A DNA stretch of 39,504 bases from an uncultured Lachnospiraceae bacterium. Lineage in GTDB: Bacteria; Bacillota; Clostridia; Lachnospirales; Lachnospiraceae. This document shows positions 32,758 to 39,504 of this stretch, piece by piece (the stretch's first letter is position 1; the number at the start of each line of letters is the position of its first letter). Under the pieces are notes generated by a model. The model was given only the letters and a program-made list of their open reading frames with translations, did not search any database and was not told where the DNA came from. The DNA lies in contig CACYXH010000008.1 in assembly GCA_902778245.1 (NCBI GenBank), positions 1 through 39,504 on the forward strand, read 5' to 3'. Made by a program: the position numbers and the translations under genes.

Positions 32758-32793
32758 TCCACGGGGACGCTTTATTTGTGCGTTTCCCCGTGG
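32758..32793 (-). promoter_or_regulatory. leader hairpin before the rhomboid-like gene
   Basis: CCACGGGGA-CGC pairs with GCG-TCCCCGTGG, between the promoter and the ribosome site. It has no U-tract, so it is more likely an mRNA-stability or translational element than a terminator. Confidence 0.5.
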
Positions 32794-32809
32794 GCTCACT
32801 TAAAACATA

Positions 32810-32838
32810 ATTATATGATTCCACATTTTATTTGTCAA
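32810..32838 (-). promoter_or_regulatory. perfect consensus promoter of the rhomboid-like/LtaS-like pair
   Basis: Minus strand TTGACA (32833-32838), 17-bp spacer, TATAAT (32810-32815). Confidence 0.88.
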
Positions 32839-32893
32839 TGTTCTCCGAAATAGTTCACACTTTTTTCAGGTTTTCCCACGACAGCATTAACGT

Positions 32894-33139
32894 TTACCAT
32901 TCACAGCTCCTGGGGATGCACAATTCATCTCCGACCTGCAGATTATAAACATCTACATACGGGTTTGCGTTCATGATCGACATCACTGTAACATGATATT
33001 TTTTCCCCAGAAGATACAGGGTATCCCCCGGGTCTATAACATGCAGGACGCCGCGGCAGCCGCCCATACCTGCGGACAAGCCGCCCCGCCGTCGGTTTTC
33101 ATCTCCTCTCATTTTCTCACACAAGGTCTCCGCCTCCAT
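32894..33139 (-). CDS. small LysM-domain protein
   Basis: The 81-residue product is little more than one LysM domain (about 33-77): HVIDPGDTLYLLGKKYHVTV, IMNANPYVDVYNLQVGDELCIP. LysM binds peptidoglycan or chitin N-acetylglucosamine. No signal peptide is visible, so it could act inside the mother cell (as spore-coat LysM proteins do) or be exported another way. The ATG at 33139 has AAAAGGAACT upstream; a TTG at 33166 is an alternative. It is divergent from aroC. No clear promoter is seen. Confidence 0.8.
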   Translation of the reverse strand: MEAETLCEKMRGDENRRRGGLSAGMGGCRGVLHVIDPGDTLYLLGKKYHVTVMSIMNANPYVDVYNLQVGDELCIPRSCEW

Positions 33140-33205
33140 AGTTCCTTTTCTTTTTATATTATGCAAAATAATGCCCGCAGTGAAATCAGGAAAACAGATT
33201 GTTGG

Positions 33206-33234
33206 TTGAAAATAAGTCTTTCATCAGATATAAT
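33206..33234 (+). promoter_or_regulatory. promoter of aroC
   Basis: TTGAAA (33206-33211), 17-bp spacer, TATAAT (33229-33234), 47 bp before the ATG. Confidence 0.8.
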
Positions 33235-33280
33235 GGGAACAATACTATGAAAATCAGAACGCGTAAGAAAGGAGCCAATT

Positions 33281-34384
33281 ATGCCAGGTTCATCCTATGG
33301 AACTATATTTCGCATTACTACCTGGGGAGAATCCCACGGGAAAGGGATAGGTGTCGTTGTGGATGGCTGTCCGGCCGGGCTTCCTCTCTGTGAGGAAGAT
33401 ATTCAGGTTTATCTGAACCGCAGAAAACCGGGGCAGAACAAATATACTACCGCCCGCCAGGAAGATGATACCGTGGAGATTTTATCCGGCGTGTTTGAAG
33501 GAAAAACCACAGGCACTCCCATATCCATGATCGTATTTAATAAGGATCAGCGTTCCAGAGATTACAGCGATATCGCGTCCTACTATCGTCCCGGCCATGC
33601 CGATTTCACTTTTGATCAGAAGTACGGTTTCCGTGACTATAGAGGCGGGGGCCGTTCCTCTGGACGGGAAACCATTGGTCGGGTAGCTGCCGGAGCTATC
33701 GCCTGCAAGATATTAAAAGAACTGGGAATTACTGTAACAGCTTACACAAGATCCATCGGTGAAATCTCCTGCAAGCCCGAAAACTATGACTTCTCCCGTC
33801 TCCCAGGCAGCAGTCTTTGCATGCCGGATGCCGAGGCTGAGATACGGGCACAGTTATTCCTGGATGAATGCATCGAAAAACAGACTTCCTCCGGAGGAAC
33901 GGTGGAATGTATCGTAAAAAATACTTTTGCCGGTATCGGAGAAACCGTCTTTGACAAACTCGACGCATGTCTGGGAAAAGCATTGTTCTCCATAGGCGCG
34001 GTAAAGGCAGTGGAAATTGGGGATGGTATCGCTGTCTCCAAAGCCCTGGGCCATGAAAACAATGACCAGTATATCTGCAAAGATGGTATCCCTCAAAAAG
34101 TTTCTAATCATGCAGGCGGTATTCTCGGCGGAATGAGCGATGGCAGCGACATCCTAATAAGGGCAGCTTTCAAGCCCACTCCCTCTGTTTCCCGGACACA
34201 GTCAGCCCTTACAAAGGACCAAACCTGCCGTGAGATCAGCATTCATGGCCGCCACGATCCCATCATCATCCCCCGGGCTGTGGTCGTAGTAGAATGTATG
34301 ACCGCCCTGACTGTTCTGGATCTGCTTTTGCAAAACATGTCCGCCACCATGGATAACCTGCGAACCATATATCACAGAACATAA
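33281..34384 (+). CDS. aroC: chorismate synthase
   Basis: It converts 5-enolpyruvylshikimate 3-phosphate to chorismate using reduced FMN. The 367-residue protein has the signatures [20 protein letters not shown] at the N-terminus, [25 protein letters not shown](ARET-like [12 protein letters not shown]) and the C-terminal [10 protein letters not shown] and [15 protein letters not shown] blocks. AAGGAGCCAATT precedes the ATG. It is a single-gene unit with its own promoter and a strong terminator; the other shikimate genes lie elsewhere. FMN reductase is not adjacent. Confidence 0.97.
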   Translation: MPGSSYGTIFRITTWGESHGKGIGVVVDGCPAGLPLCEEDIQVYLNRRKPGQNKYTTARQEDDTVEILSGVFEGKTTGTPISMIVFNKDQRSRDYSDIASYYRPGHADFTFDQKYGFRDYRGGGRSSGRETIGRVAAGAIACKILKELGITVTAYTRSIGEISCKPENYDFSRLPGSSLCMPDAEAEIRAQLFLDECIEKQTSSGGTVECIVKNTFAGIGETVFDKLDACLGKALFSIGAVKAVEIGDGIAVSKALGHENNDQYICKDGIPQKVSNHAGGILGGMSDGSDILIRAAFKPTPSVSRTQSALTKDQTCREISIHGRHDPIIIPRAVVVVECMTALTVLDLLLQNMSATMDNLRTIYHRT

Positions 34385-34386
34385 AT

Positions 34387-34437
34387 ATAGAGGCTGTTGC
34401 AATATGCAGGGTATGCATATTGTGCAACAGCCTCTAT
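34387..34437. terminator. bidirectional terminator between aroC and the SseB-like gene
   Basis: ATAGAGGCTGTTGCAATATGC pairs, with one bulge, with its complement ending in GCCTCTAT. It is flanked by A/T tracts on both sides and lies between convergent genes. Confidence 0.85.
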
Positions 34438-34440
34438 TTC

Positions 34441-35241
34441 CTATTGTGGGAACCTCTTCCTCAGGCCCTGCAGCAGTTCTCTTGGCATCAGAATATGATA
34501 CCCCGCGGGATTCAGCAGAAATCCTTTGGCCTCTTTAGCCAACACTTTGGGCAGATCCGCGTACGGCACTACCAATGCTTTTAGTTTTCTTCCGCGACTG
34601 AATTTCTGGAATTCCAGCAGATCCGTAAAAATAGGCTGAAGCACTTCATCATTCTTATTCTTTAGTATCGGCATACGATACTTTCTCCCTTTTAACTTCA
34701 CCTCATCCGGCTCCGGCCCTTCATTCAATTCCACCGCCACGATATATCTGCCCTTTACCATATTTGCAGCCAGCTCTTCTTCCAATTCTTTCAGATTTTC
34801 TTTTTCTTCATTGGGAACCGGCCGTGCAGCTTCCTGCATAAAATAGATGCCCGTCAGCTGAAGTTGTGGATTCAGCACCGGAGCAGACCCATTTTTCAAT
34901 TTTGAATAGTCCGGACGGTTAACCAGATCTTCCAGGGCAATGGTAGTGGTTGCTCCATCATCCACAAAAACAAGTTCGTTAACATCCATCGTGTACAGAG
35001 AAGAAAAGAACTGCAGAAATTGTGCATTCTTATATTGTACACCTCTTAACAGGATTTTCTTTTTTGTATACGATTTCGCGAATTCCTGAAGCAGTGTCTC
35101 ATTCTCAAAGATCCAAACCTGATCGTTAAATGTCTCCGGGTCGCACACCACCAGGGGCATCCCAGTAAATCCGCAGTATGCCACTACCATAGTGGTTCTT
35201 TTCTGTATCTTTTTCACTAAAAAACTCTTATCGATCGTCAT
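34441..35241 (-). CDS. SseB-like domain protein of unknown function
   Basis: The 266-residue soluble protein has alternating strands and helices with the block NGSAPVLNPQLQLTGIYFMQEA. The C-terminal half (PILKNKNDEVLQPIFTDLLEFQKF, quoted in parts; then NPAGYHILMPRELL) resembles the SseB N-terminal domain family (PF07179), which often occurs twice. That assignment is from memory of the pattern and is tentative. AAGGACTGAAG precedes the ATG, 3 bp after the rsfS stop, so it belongs to the yhbY-nadD-yqeK-rsfS cluster. No catalytic motif is evident. Confidence 0.7.
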   Translation of the reverse strand: MTIDKSFLVKKIQKRTTMVVAYCGFTGMPLVVCDPETFNDQVWIFENETLLQEFAKSYTKKKILLRGVQYKNAQFLQFFSSLYTMDVNELVFVDDGATTTIALEDLVNRPDYSKLKNGSAPVLNPQLQLTGIYFMQEAARPVPNEEKENLKELEEELAANMVKGRYIVAVELNEGPEPDEVKLKGRKYRMPILKNKNDEVLQPIFTDLLEFQKFSRGRKLKALVVPYADLPKVLAKEAKGFLLNPAGYHILMPRELLQGLRKRFPQ

Positions 35242-35243
35242 CT

Positions 35244-35615
35244 TCAGTCCTTCTCCTCTTCCAGTTCCTCCAGCAATATGGATTCTCCGTCTCTCCAGAT
35301 ACGTTCCAGATCATAGAACAGACGATTCTCTCTGTCAAAAATATGCACAATAATATCGCCATAATCCAGCAAAATCCAATTTGCTGTCTGATAACCCTCA
35401 ATCTGCTTCACCGAATAACCGGCTTTGTGCAGCATCTCGTCCACATTGTCCGCCATAGCCTGTACCTGATTTCGGTTGGTTCCGGAGGCGATCAGGAAAT
35501 AATCCGCCAATACGCTAACCTTTTCTATATTAATAACGCGAATATCCTCCGCCTTTTTATCCTCCAGCGCCCGGTAAGCAATCCCTGCCATCTCTCTTGC
35601 TTTTTTATCTGCCAT
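35244..35615 (-). CDS. rsfS: ribosomal silencing factor RsfS
   Basis: RsfS binds L14 and blocks subunit joining when nutrients are low. The 123-residue protein has the DUF143/Iojap core: ALEDKKAEDIRVINIEKVS, ADYFLIASGTNRNQVQA, and the C-terminal WILLDYGDIIVHIFDRENRLFYDLERIW. AAAGGAGAACCAAGT precedes the ATG. It follows yqeK by about 35 bp and overlaps nothing. The neighbourhood nadD-yqeK-rsfS is standard in Firmicutes. Confidence 0.95.
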   Translation of the reverse strand: MADKKAREMAGIAYRALEDKKAEDIRVINIEKVSVLADYFLIASGTNRNQVQAMADNVDEMLHKAGYSVKQIEGYQTANWILLDYGDIIVHIFDRENRLFYDLERIWRDGESILLEELEEEKD

Positions 35616-35649
35616 ACTTGGTTCTCCTTTTCCTTTTCTGTTTTAGGAT

Positions 35650-36228
35650 CTAGCTGCAAAGTTCCTTATAATATACATACGCACTCTTTGTCATCTCATC
35701 CACTGCCCCGATTCCACTCTCCAAATACCGGAGGGTATCTCTCAGTGTCATATAGACCGCCTGATCAATATCTACAAAAGCAATATCCCGAATTTCATGA
35801 AGATGGGCCGCTTTATAGCGTGCCGGTTCAATATAATCCGCAAGAAAAACAATTTTTTCCAGCAGCGTCATATCCGGTTTTCCCGTGGTATGCCAGGTAA
35901 TCGCCTGAAGGATTTCCGGATCTGAAACGTTATATTTGGTTTTTGCCAGATATGCTCCCAGCTTCGCATGAAGCAGAAATGGCGCCCCCTCCTCCACCTG
36001 GGTGACCGGAATTTTATATTTTTCACACAATTTCTTCTTTTTCTCGTTTGGGATGCACTTGGCACAGTCATGCAGCAATCCCGCTACTTGAGCCTTTTCC
36101 ATGTCTTCCCCATAACGCATGGCCAGCGCTGCACTGGTATACATCACGCCCAAGGTGTGACAATAGCGATCTTCATCCAGCTCTTTCTGCAGCTTTTTCT
36201 GCAGCTTCATTATATTATACCGCTTCAT
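35650..36228 (-). CDS. yqeK: HD-domain hydrolase YqeK (Ap4A hydrolase family)
   Basis: YqeK proteins are HD-superfamily enzymes; Gram-positive members split diadenosine tetraphosphate symmetrically into ADP. The sequence shows the conserved His (RYCHTLGV), the HD pair in GLLHDCAK, LLHAKLGA, AITWHTTG and FLADYIEPARY. The ATG at 36228 follows GGGAGAGAAG; an ATG at 36240 overlaps the nadD stop (TAATG) and could be used by coupling. It is 192 or 196 residues, a normal length. It sits between nadD and rsfS. Confidence 0.92.
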   Translation of the reverse strand: MKRYNIMKLQKKLQKELDEDRYCHTLGVMYTSAALAMRYGEDMEKAQVAGLLHDCAKCIPNEKKKKLCEKYKIPVTQVEEGAPFLLHAKLGAYLAKTKYNVSDPEILQAITWHTTGKPDMTLLEKIVFLADYIEPARYKAAHLHEIRDIAFVDIDQAVYMTLRDTLRYLESGIGAVDEMTKSAYVYYKELCS

Positions 36229-36239
36229 CTTCTCTCCCA

Positions 36240-36878
36240 TTATTCCAACTCACCGAAAGTCATTTTCTGTTTCCGGTATATATCCCTCTCACTGATATAG
36301 GAAAGCACTTTTCCCGGCACGTAATATCGGCAGCTTTTTCCCTCCGCCACCCAGGTTCGGATCGCATGTGAAGAAATATCAAGATTGGGTGTTTCCAGTT
36401 TTCGGATATCCGCGCTATATCTTACATTCAAACGGGCAATCTTTTCGTCTAATTGCTGCGCCGGCATATGATCGCGCACTGCTGCCACAATAACACATAA
36501 TCTACAGATTTCCTGGGGATCTTTCCATGTTTCAAAATTTAACAGCGAATCCGCACCCATGATAAAATAATAATCAGTATCCGTATGGAGCGTTGTCAGC
36601 CGCTCCAACGTCTCCCTTGTATAATTGTATCCCTGTTCATGCATTTCTTCAAGAGACAGTTCAAAATGTTGATTTGAAGCGATCGCCCGCCGAACCATTT
36701 CTACCCGTTCCTCGTTGGAAGCTCCGTCCTCCCGATTCTGCTTATGAGGCGGATTCCCGGAAGGCATAAACAGAACCTTGTCCAATCCAAACTGTTGGTA
36801 AGCACTCTCACCCAAGATCAGGTGTCCAATGTGAATGGGGTCAAAGGTTCCCCCCATGATACCTACTCGTTTTCGCAT
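36240..36878 (-). CDS. nadD: nicotinate-nucleotide adenylyltransferase
   Basis: It adenylates nicotinate mononucleotide to NaAD in NAD synthesis. The 212-residue protein has the nucleotidyltransferase motif GGTFDPIHIGHL (9-20), FMPSGNPPHK, YFIMGADSLLNFETW and the C-terminal LDISSHAIRTW block matching the (S)SxxIR motif. GAGGTGCATTC precedes the ATG. It lies 12 bp after yhbY. Its stop overlaps an alternative start of yqeK. Confidence 0.96.
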   Translation of the reverse strand: MRKRVGIMGGTFDPIHIGHLILGESAYQQFGLDKVLFMPSGNPPHKQNREDGASNEERVEMVRRAIASNQHFELSLEEMHEQGYNYTRETLERLTTLHTDTDYYFIMGADSLLNFETWKDPQEICRLCVIVAAVRDHMPAQQLDEKIARLNVRYSADIRKLETPNLDISSHAIRTWVAEGKSCRYYVPGKVLSYISERDIYRKQKMTFGELE

Positions 36879-36890
36879 GAATGCACCTCG

Positions 36891-37184
36891 TTATCTAGGA
36901 AGGAGGATTTTCTTTTTTTCATCCTTTCCCTCTTTATACAGTACGATTTTCTTTCCAATTACCTGAACCACCTGGGATCTGGTGCGCTCAGCCACAATCT
37001 GGGCCAGTTCCTTTGGGTCATCCAAACAATTTTGTAGTACGCTTATCTTGATCAGTTCTCTTGCCTCCAGTGCTTCTGCGATGGCCTCCGTATTTTCCGG
37101 GGTCAAGCTGTTTTTGCCAATTTGAAAGATCGGCTCCATCGTCATAGCCAGACCCTTTAAATAAGCTCTCTGCTTACTTGTCAT
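36891..37184 (-). CDS. yhbY: YhbY-type CRM-domain RNA-binding protein
   Basis: The 97-residue protein is a single CRM domain: TSKQRAYLKGLAMTMEPIFQIGKNSLT, the GxxG-like segment IGKNS, and the C-terminal VQVIGKKIVLYK. It associates with pre-50S particles. GGAGGAAACAAG precedes the ATG. It is first in the yhbY-nadD-yqeK-rsfS cluster and has its own promoter; obg, often adjacent upstream, is absent here. Confidence 0.94.
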   Translation of the reverse strand: MTSKQRAYLKGLAMTMEPIFQIGKNSLTPENTEAIAEALEARELIKISVLQNCLDDPKELAQIVAERTRSQVVQVIGKKIVLYKEGKDEKKKILLPR

Positions 37185-37216
37185 CTTGTTTCCTCCGTTG
37201 TTTATGATCGTACCAA

Positions 37217-37245
37217 ATTATACCATACCCTATTCCTTTTCACAA
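37217..37245 (-). promoter_or_regulatory. promoter of the yhbY cluster
   Basis: Minus strand TTGTGA (37240-37245), 17-bp spacer ending TGG, TATAAT (37217-37222). It lies only a few bases from the stop of the upstream NlpC/P60 gene. Confidence 0.75.
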
Positions 37246-37251
37246 CCCAAA

Positions 37252-38526
37252 TTACAGATACACCGCATACTGCAGCTCGTTAAGCCACGTCGCTCCGCTT
37301 TTTCGTTCCATAGAAAGAGAATTAATTACGACTCTGCGAACTTTAAGCAGGTCTTCATCCGCTCCGCTTCCCGGCATCCTCATGGAGCTTACCGAACTAA
37401 TCACAAAATACTCACCGTTTTTTTCTCCAAGATAGAACATAATGTGCCCCGAAAAATATAAGAGCGTTCCGGGAGTCAGTAAATCAAGCACTCCTTTTCG
37501 CTCTTCTTCTGTCATATCCGAGGTAAATGTGATTCTGCTGGCCGGAATCCGTATTTGTTCCTCTGCGTCCCTTGGCATATTTATTCCAAAGCAAGCCATC
37601 ACTTCCTGCACCATGCCGGAACAATCTACAGATTCGTACATCCCGCCCCAACCGTAACGATTTCCGAGAAAAAGAAACGCCTGTTCCAGCAAATTTTCCG
37701 TTGTGAGCGGTAAATATCCCACACTTACCTTTTCTGTGATGGAAATCGTATCATAACGAACATTATAAGAACCATCCGCCGCTCTTACCGGCACTTCCAC
37801 TGTATAACATCCCCATGTGCCGCCTTCTGCAAACTGTTCCCTTGCCTCTTCCTTTGTCAAGAGACGCAATCGGGTGCCCATCGTCAGCAGCTCTTTATTT
37901 ATCTCTAGATAGATACGCGGAGATAATACAACCAGTGCGCTTTCCATTTCCTGCGCGCGCAGCCACTCCTCACGATTCGCGCAGACCGCGATATCTTCCG
38001 ACAAAGCCCAGCCCTCATAATCATACATTATCACATGATAAAACATTCCGTCTTCTGTCTCTTCATCAATCAAAACCGGAGTGTTGATGCGGGCTGTGGT
38101 CAACTGATAGCGATCAAAATAAGGATCTGCCGGGTTCTCCCATACCGGTTCCAACACGGGTTCTGACTTGATATTTGTGCGTTTCACGCAAATTCCATAC
38201 TTCAATCCGCTTATCTGAGTTTCACTGTATTGCTGTTCATCCCACAAATTATTTGCCAGCTTTTCGGAGGACATCAAAATTGCATGATTTAACTGCTTAA
38301 TTTCTTTTTCCGACTTTATCACCGCATCTAAATCCTGTAATGAGTTTGTCCAAAACTCCGAATAATACATTTCCGCCGTTACTCCTGGCGCAAAGGATGC
38401 ATATCCTGATATGGTTTCTTCAGCAGCGACGGCAGGAACTTGCCGTTCTCCATAGGAACCAAATACAATGACAGTCACCAATATTACGCTAACTATTATT
38501 ATGTGAAATATTCTTTTCCTTTTCAT
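37252..38526 (-). CDS. secreted NlpC/P60 peptidase-like protein with SH3-like region
   Basis: The 424-residue protein has an N-terminal hydrophobic signal or anchor (about 6-24). A mixed region with two SH3-like segments follows (about 110-180 and 200-265, e.g. GICVKRTNIKSEP). The C-terminal NlpC/P60 domain has catalytic Cys in YESVDCSGMVQEV (C302) and His in SGHIMFYLG (H361). It probably cleaves stem peptides in peptidoglycan. The start overlaps the end of the upstream small membrane gene by 38 bp, with AGGAATAACGGAA before it. The long N-terminal part is unusual for simple P60 enzymes; its ligand is unknown. Confidence 0.85.
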   Translation of the reverse strand: MKRKRIFHIIIVSVILVTVIVFGSYGERQVPAVAAEETISGYASFAPGVTAEMYYSEFWTNSLQDLDAVIKSEKEIKQLNHAILMSSEKLANNLWDEQQYSETQISGLKYGICVKRTNIKSEPVLEPVWENPADPYFDRYQLTTARINTPVLIDEETEDGMFYHVIMYDYEGWALSEDIAVCANREEWLRAQEMESALVVLSPRIYLEINKELLTMGTRLRLLTKEEAREQFAEGGTWGCYTVEVPVRAADGSYNVRYDTISITEKVSVGYLPLTTENLLEQAFLFLGNRYGWGGMYESVDCSGMVQEVMACFGINMPRDAEEQIRIPASRITFTSDMTEEERKGVLDLLTPGTLLYFSGHIMFYLGEKNGEYFVISSVSSMRMPGSGADEDLLKVRRVVINSLSMERKSGATWLNELQYAVYL

Positions 38527-38815
38527 TTCCGTTATTCCTAATTTTTTGTTTCGCCTTTTTTCTCTCTTCTTTTGCTAGTTTTCGCAGCGCTTCAATATCC
38601 TTATCTGTCAGTTCTTCGCCGCCGTTATAAATGCCAATAATTCCATTACGGTTCTGCAAAAATGCCAGAAAAGCTCCCACCAGAAGCATAGCTAAAGCGA
38701 TATAGTCCACCACCGTTTGACCTTTGGAGCCATGCGGCATATCTTCTGCAGTGTATATAAAATAAAAAGCTAAAATGTAACATATCCAGGATAGTTTGCC
38801 ATAAGTTGTCAACAT
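38489..38815 (-). CDS. small membrane protein of unknown function
   Basis: The 108-residue protein has two membrane segments (about 6-22 and 35-54) and a highly charged lysine-rich tail (about 70-100). GGAGGAAAA precedes the ATG. Its last 38 bp overlap the NlpC/P60 gene in another frame, so the two are co-transcribed and probably coupled. I recognise no family. It could be a partner or topology factor for the peptidoglycan enzyme, but that is only context. Confidence 0.7.
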   Translation of the reverse strand: MLTTYGKLSWICYILAFYFIYTAEDMPHGSKGQTVVDYIALAMLLVGAFLAFLQNRNGIIGIYNGGEELTDKDIEALRKLAKEERKKAKQKIRNNGNEKEKNISHNNS

Positions 38816-38887
38816 TTTTCCTCCAATCCGACCAACGCAAAATTCTGTGGTACATATTATATGGTTTTTATTTACTTTCTTATTCCT

Positions 38888-38916
38888 ATTGTAATTTCAT
38901 ATATGCAACTTGTCAA
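38888..38916 (-). promoter_or_regulatory. promoter of the membrane protein-NlpC/P60 pair
   Basis: Minus strand TTGACA (38911-38916), 17-bp spacer, TACAAT (38888-38893). A second TATAAT-like box lies closer to the gene (near 38857) but has no -35 box. The rest of 38816-39018 is AT-rich and holds nothing else I can name. Confidence 0.8.
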
Positions 38917-39019
38917 ATGTTTTTATTCGACAATCACCCTATTTACATAATTAATATTTATATATACAAATATAAGATTTGCTTTAAGGTCAAACTGGAA
39001 TTTTTTCCTATGTTGCAGA

Positions 39020-39046
39020 AAGGGACTGTCACCCGGACAGCCCCTT
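39020..39046 (-). terminator. terminator of glgD
   Basis: Minus strand AAGGGGCTGTC pairs with GACAGTCCCTT across a five-base loop, 12 bp after the glgD stop. The following T-run is interrupted. Confidence 0.65.
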
Positions 39047-39057
39047 CTCTCCTATTT

Positions 39058-39504
39058 TTATACAGTGTGATTCTTCGCAATATACATCGGATAGGTATCA
39101 GTACCTTTCATTTCTTTACCGGCACTAATTTTAACATTTTTATCTGAAATCAGATATTCCAGATTAGCACCCTCTTCCACCACTGTATCCTGCATCAGGA
39201 TACAGTTCTTTACCTTGGCACCTTTTGCTACCCGAACGCCTCTGAACAGAACACTGTTCTCCACTTCCCCTTCAATGACGCAACCATCGGCAGCCATGAT
39301 ATTTTTCACCACAGCCCCCTGAATATATCTGGTAGGATTATCATCACGGATCTTAGTGTAGATGGGCGCTCCGGCAAAAAGAGCGTCCAGATTTTTGTCG
39401 TCCAGCAGACGCATATTCTCATCAAAATAACTCTTTATGCTGCAAATACGAGCCACGTATCCATCAAATTTGTATCCCTGTATATTAAGATCGCCAATTT
39501 TCTT
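39058..39504 (-). CDS. glgD: GlgD, glucose-1-phosphate adenylyltransferase regulatory subunit (C-terminal part)
   Basis: The 148 visible residues continue in frame to the right edge, so this is a 3' partial gene. The sequence GYKFDGYVARICSIKSYFDE, then a left-handed beta-helix (VEGEVENSVLFRGVRV-like repeats, KVKNCILMQD, NLEYLISDKNVKISAG), matches the C-terminal domain of GlgD. GlgD pairs with GlgC to make ADP-glucose for glycogen in Firmicutes. An internal GTG at 39456 is not the start. A terminator follows. Confidence 0.9.
   Translation of the reverse strand, partial: KKIGDLNIQGYKFDGYVARICSIKSYFDENMRLLDDKNLDALFAGAPIYTKIRDDNPTRYIQGAVVKNIMAADGCVIEGEVENSVLFRGVRVAKGAKVKNCILMQDTVVEEGANLEYLISDKNVKISAGKEMKGTDTYPMYIAKNHTV

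Noticed and set aside
1-39504. CRISPR array, prophage, transposase or toxin-antitoxin locus
   Set aside because: No regularly spaced repeats, no integrase/transposase motifs and no paired small toxin-like genes were seen; almost all genes are core functions in conserved order.

Overview
The window looks like a chromosomal core region of a spore-forming Clostridia, most probably Lachnospiraceae. The grounds are strong AGGAGG-type ribosome sites, sigma-A promoters with 17-bp spacers, a T-box leader, a SpoIID homologue, a long (388-residue) PRPP synthetase, a PEP carboxykinase next to a citrate synthase, and a GlgD-type glycogen gene. The family-level placement is inference. Most genes are housekeeping and most lie on the minus strand. 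I found no prophage, CRISPR array, insertion sequence or resistance cassette.

Layout. 1-308 holds a large imperfect hairpin and no confident gene. 309-4664 (minus) is a cluster of a DUF512 radical-SAM-like protein, der, plsY and gpsA. 4845-6011 (plus) is prs. 6082-14373 (minus) is the conserved SRP/ribosome-maturation supercluster: ylxM-ffh-rpsP-khpA-rimM-trmD-rplS-lepB-rbgA-lepB-rnhB-yraN-pgeF. It has a consensus promoter before ylxM and a second promoter before rpsP. 14407-16558 (minus) holds spoIID and a YihY-type membrane protein. A 6S RNA gene with its own promoter and terminator lies directly upstream of spoIID. pckA (minus) and citrate synthase (plus) are divergent over a regulatory region of about 410 bp. 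A 190-nt palindromic element follows citrate synthase.

20598-25531 (minus) carries a small membrane protein, threonine synthase, a SleB-type hydrolase and leuA. leuA is controlled by a leucine T-box with an apparent CUG specifier. A superoxide dismutase (plus) is divergent from leuA and convergent with a predicted ABC-class ATPase. tRNA-Leu(CAA), lysA, an LTA-synthase-like phosphoglycerol transferase and a degenerate rhomboid with a zinc ribbon follow on the minus strand. aroC (plus) is divergent from a small LysM protein. 34441-37184 (minus) is the yhbY-nadD-yqeK-rsfS cluster plus an SseB-like gene. An NlpC/P60 protein overlaps a small membrane protein, and the C-terminal part of GlgD runs off the right edge.

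The observations most worth following are non-coding. They are the 6S RNA next to spoIID, the long hairpins at 44-220 and 20383-20571, a dispersed motif around pckA and citrate synthase, and a perfect palindrome at the start of the lysA transcript. The most unusual protein is the rhomboid-like protein co-encoded with the LTA-synthase-like enzyme. I saw no clear new defence or mobile system. Functional calls rest on motif recognition; no database search was run.
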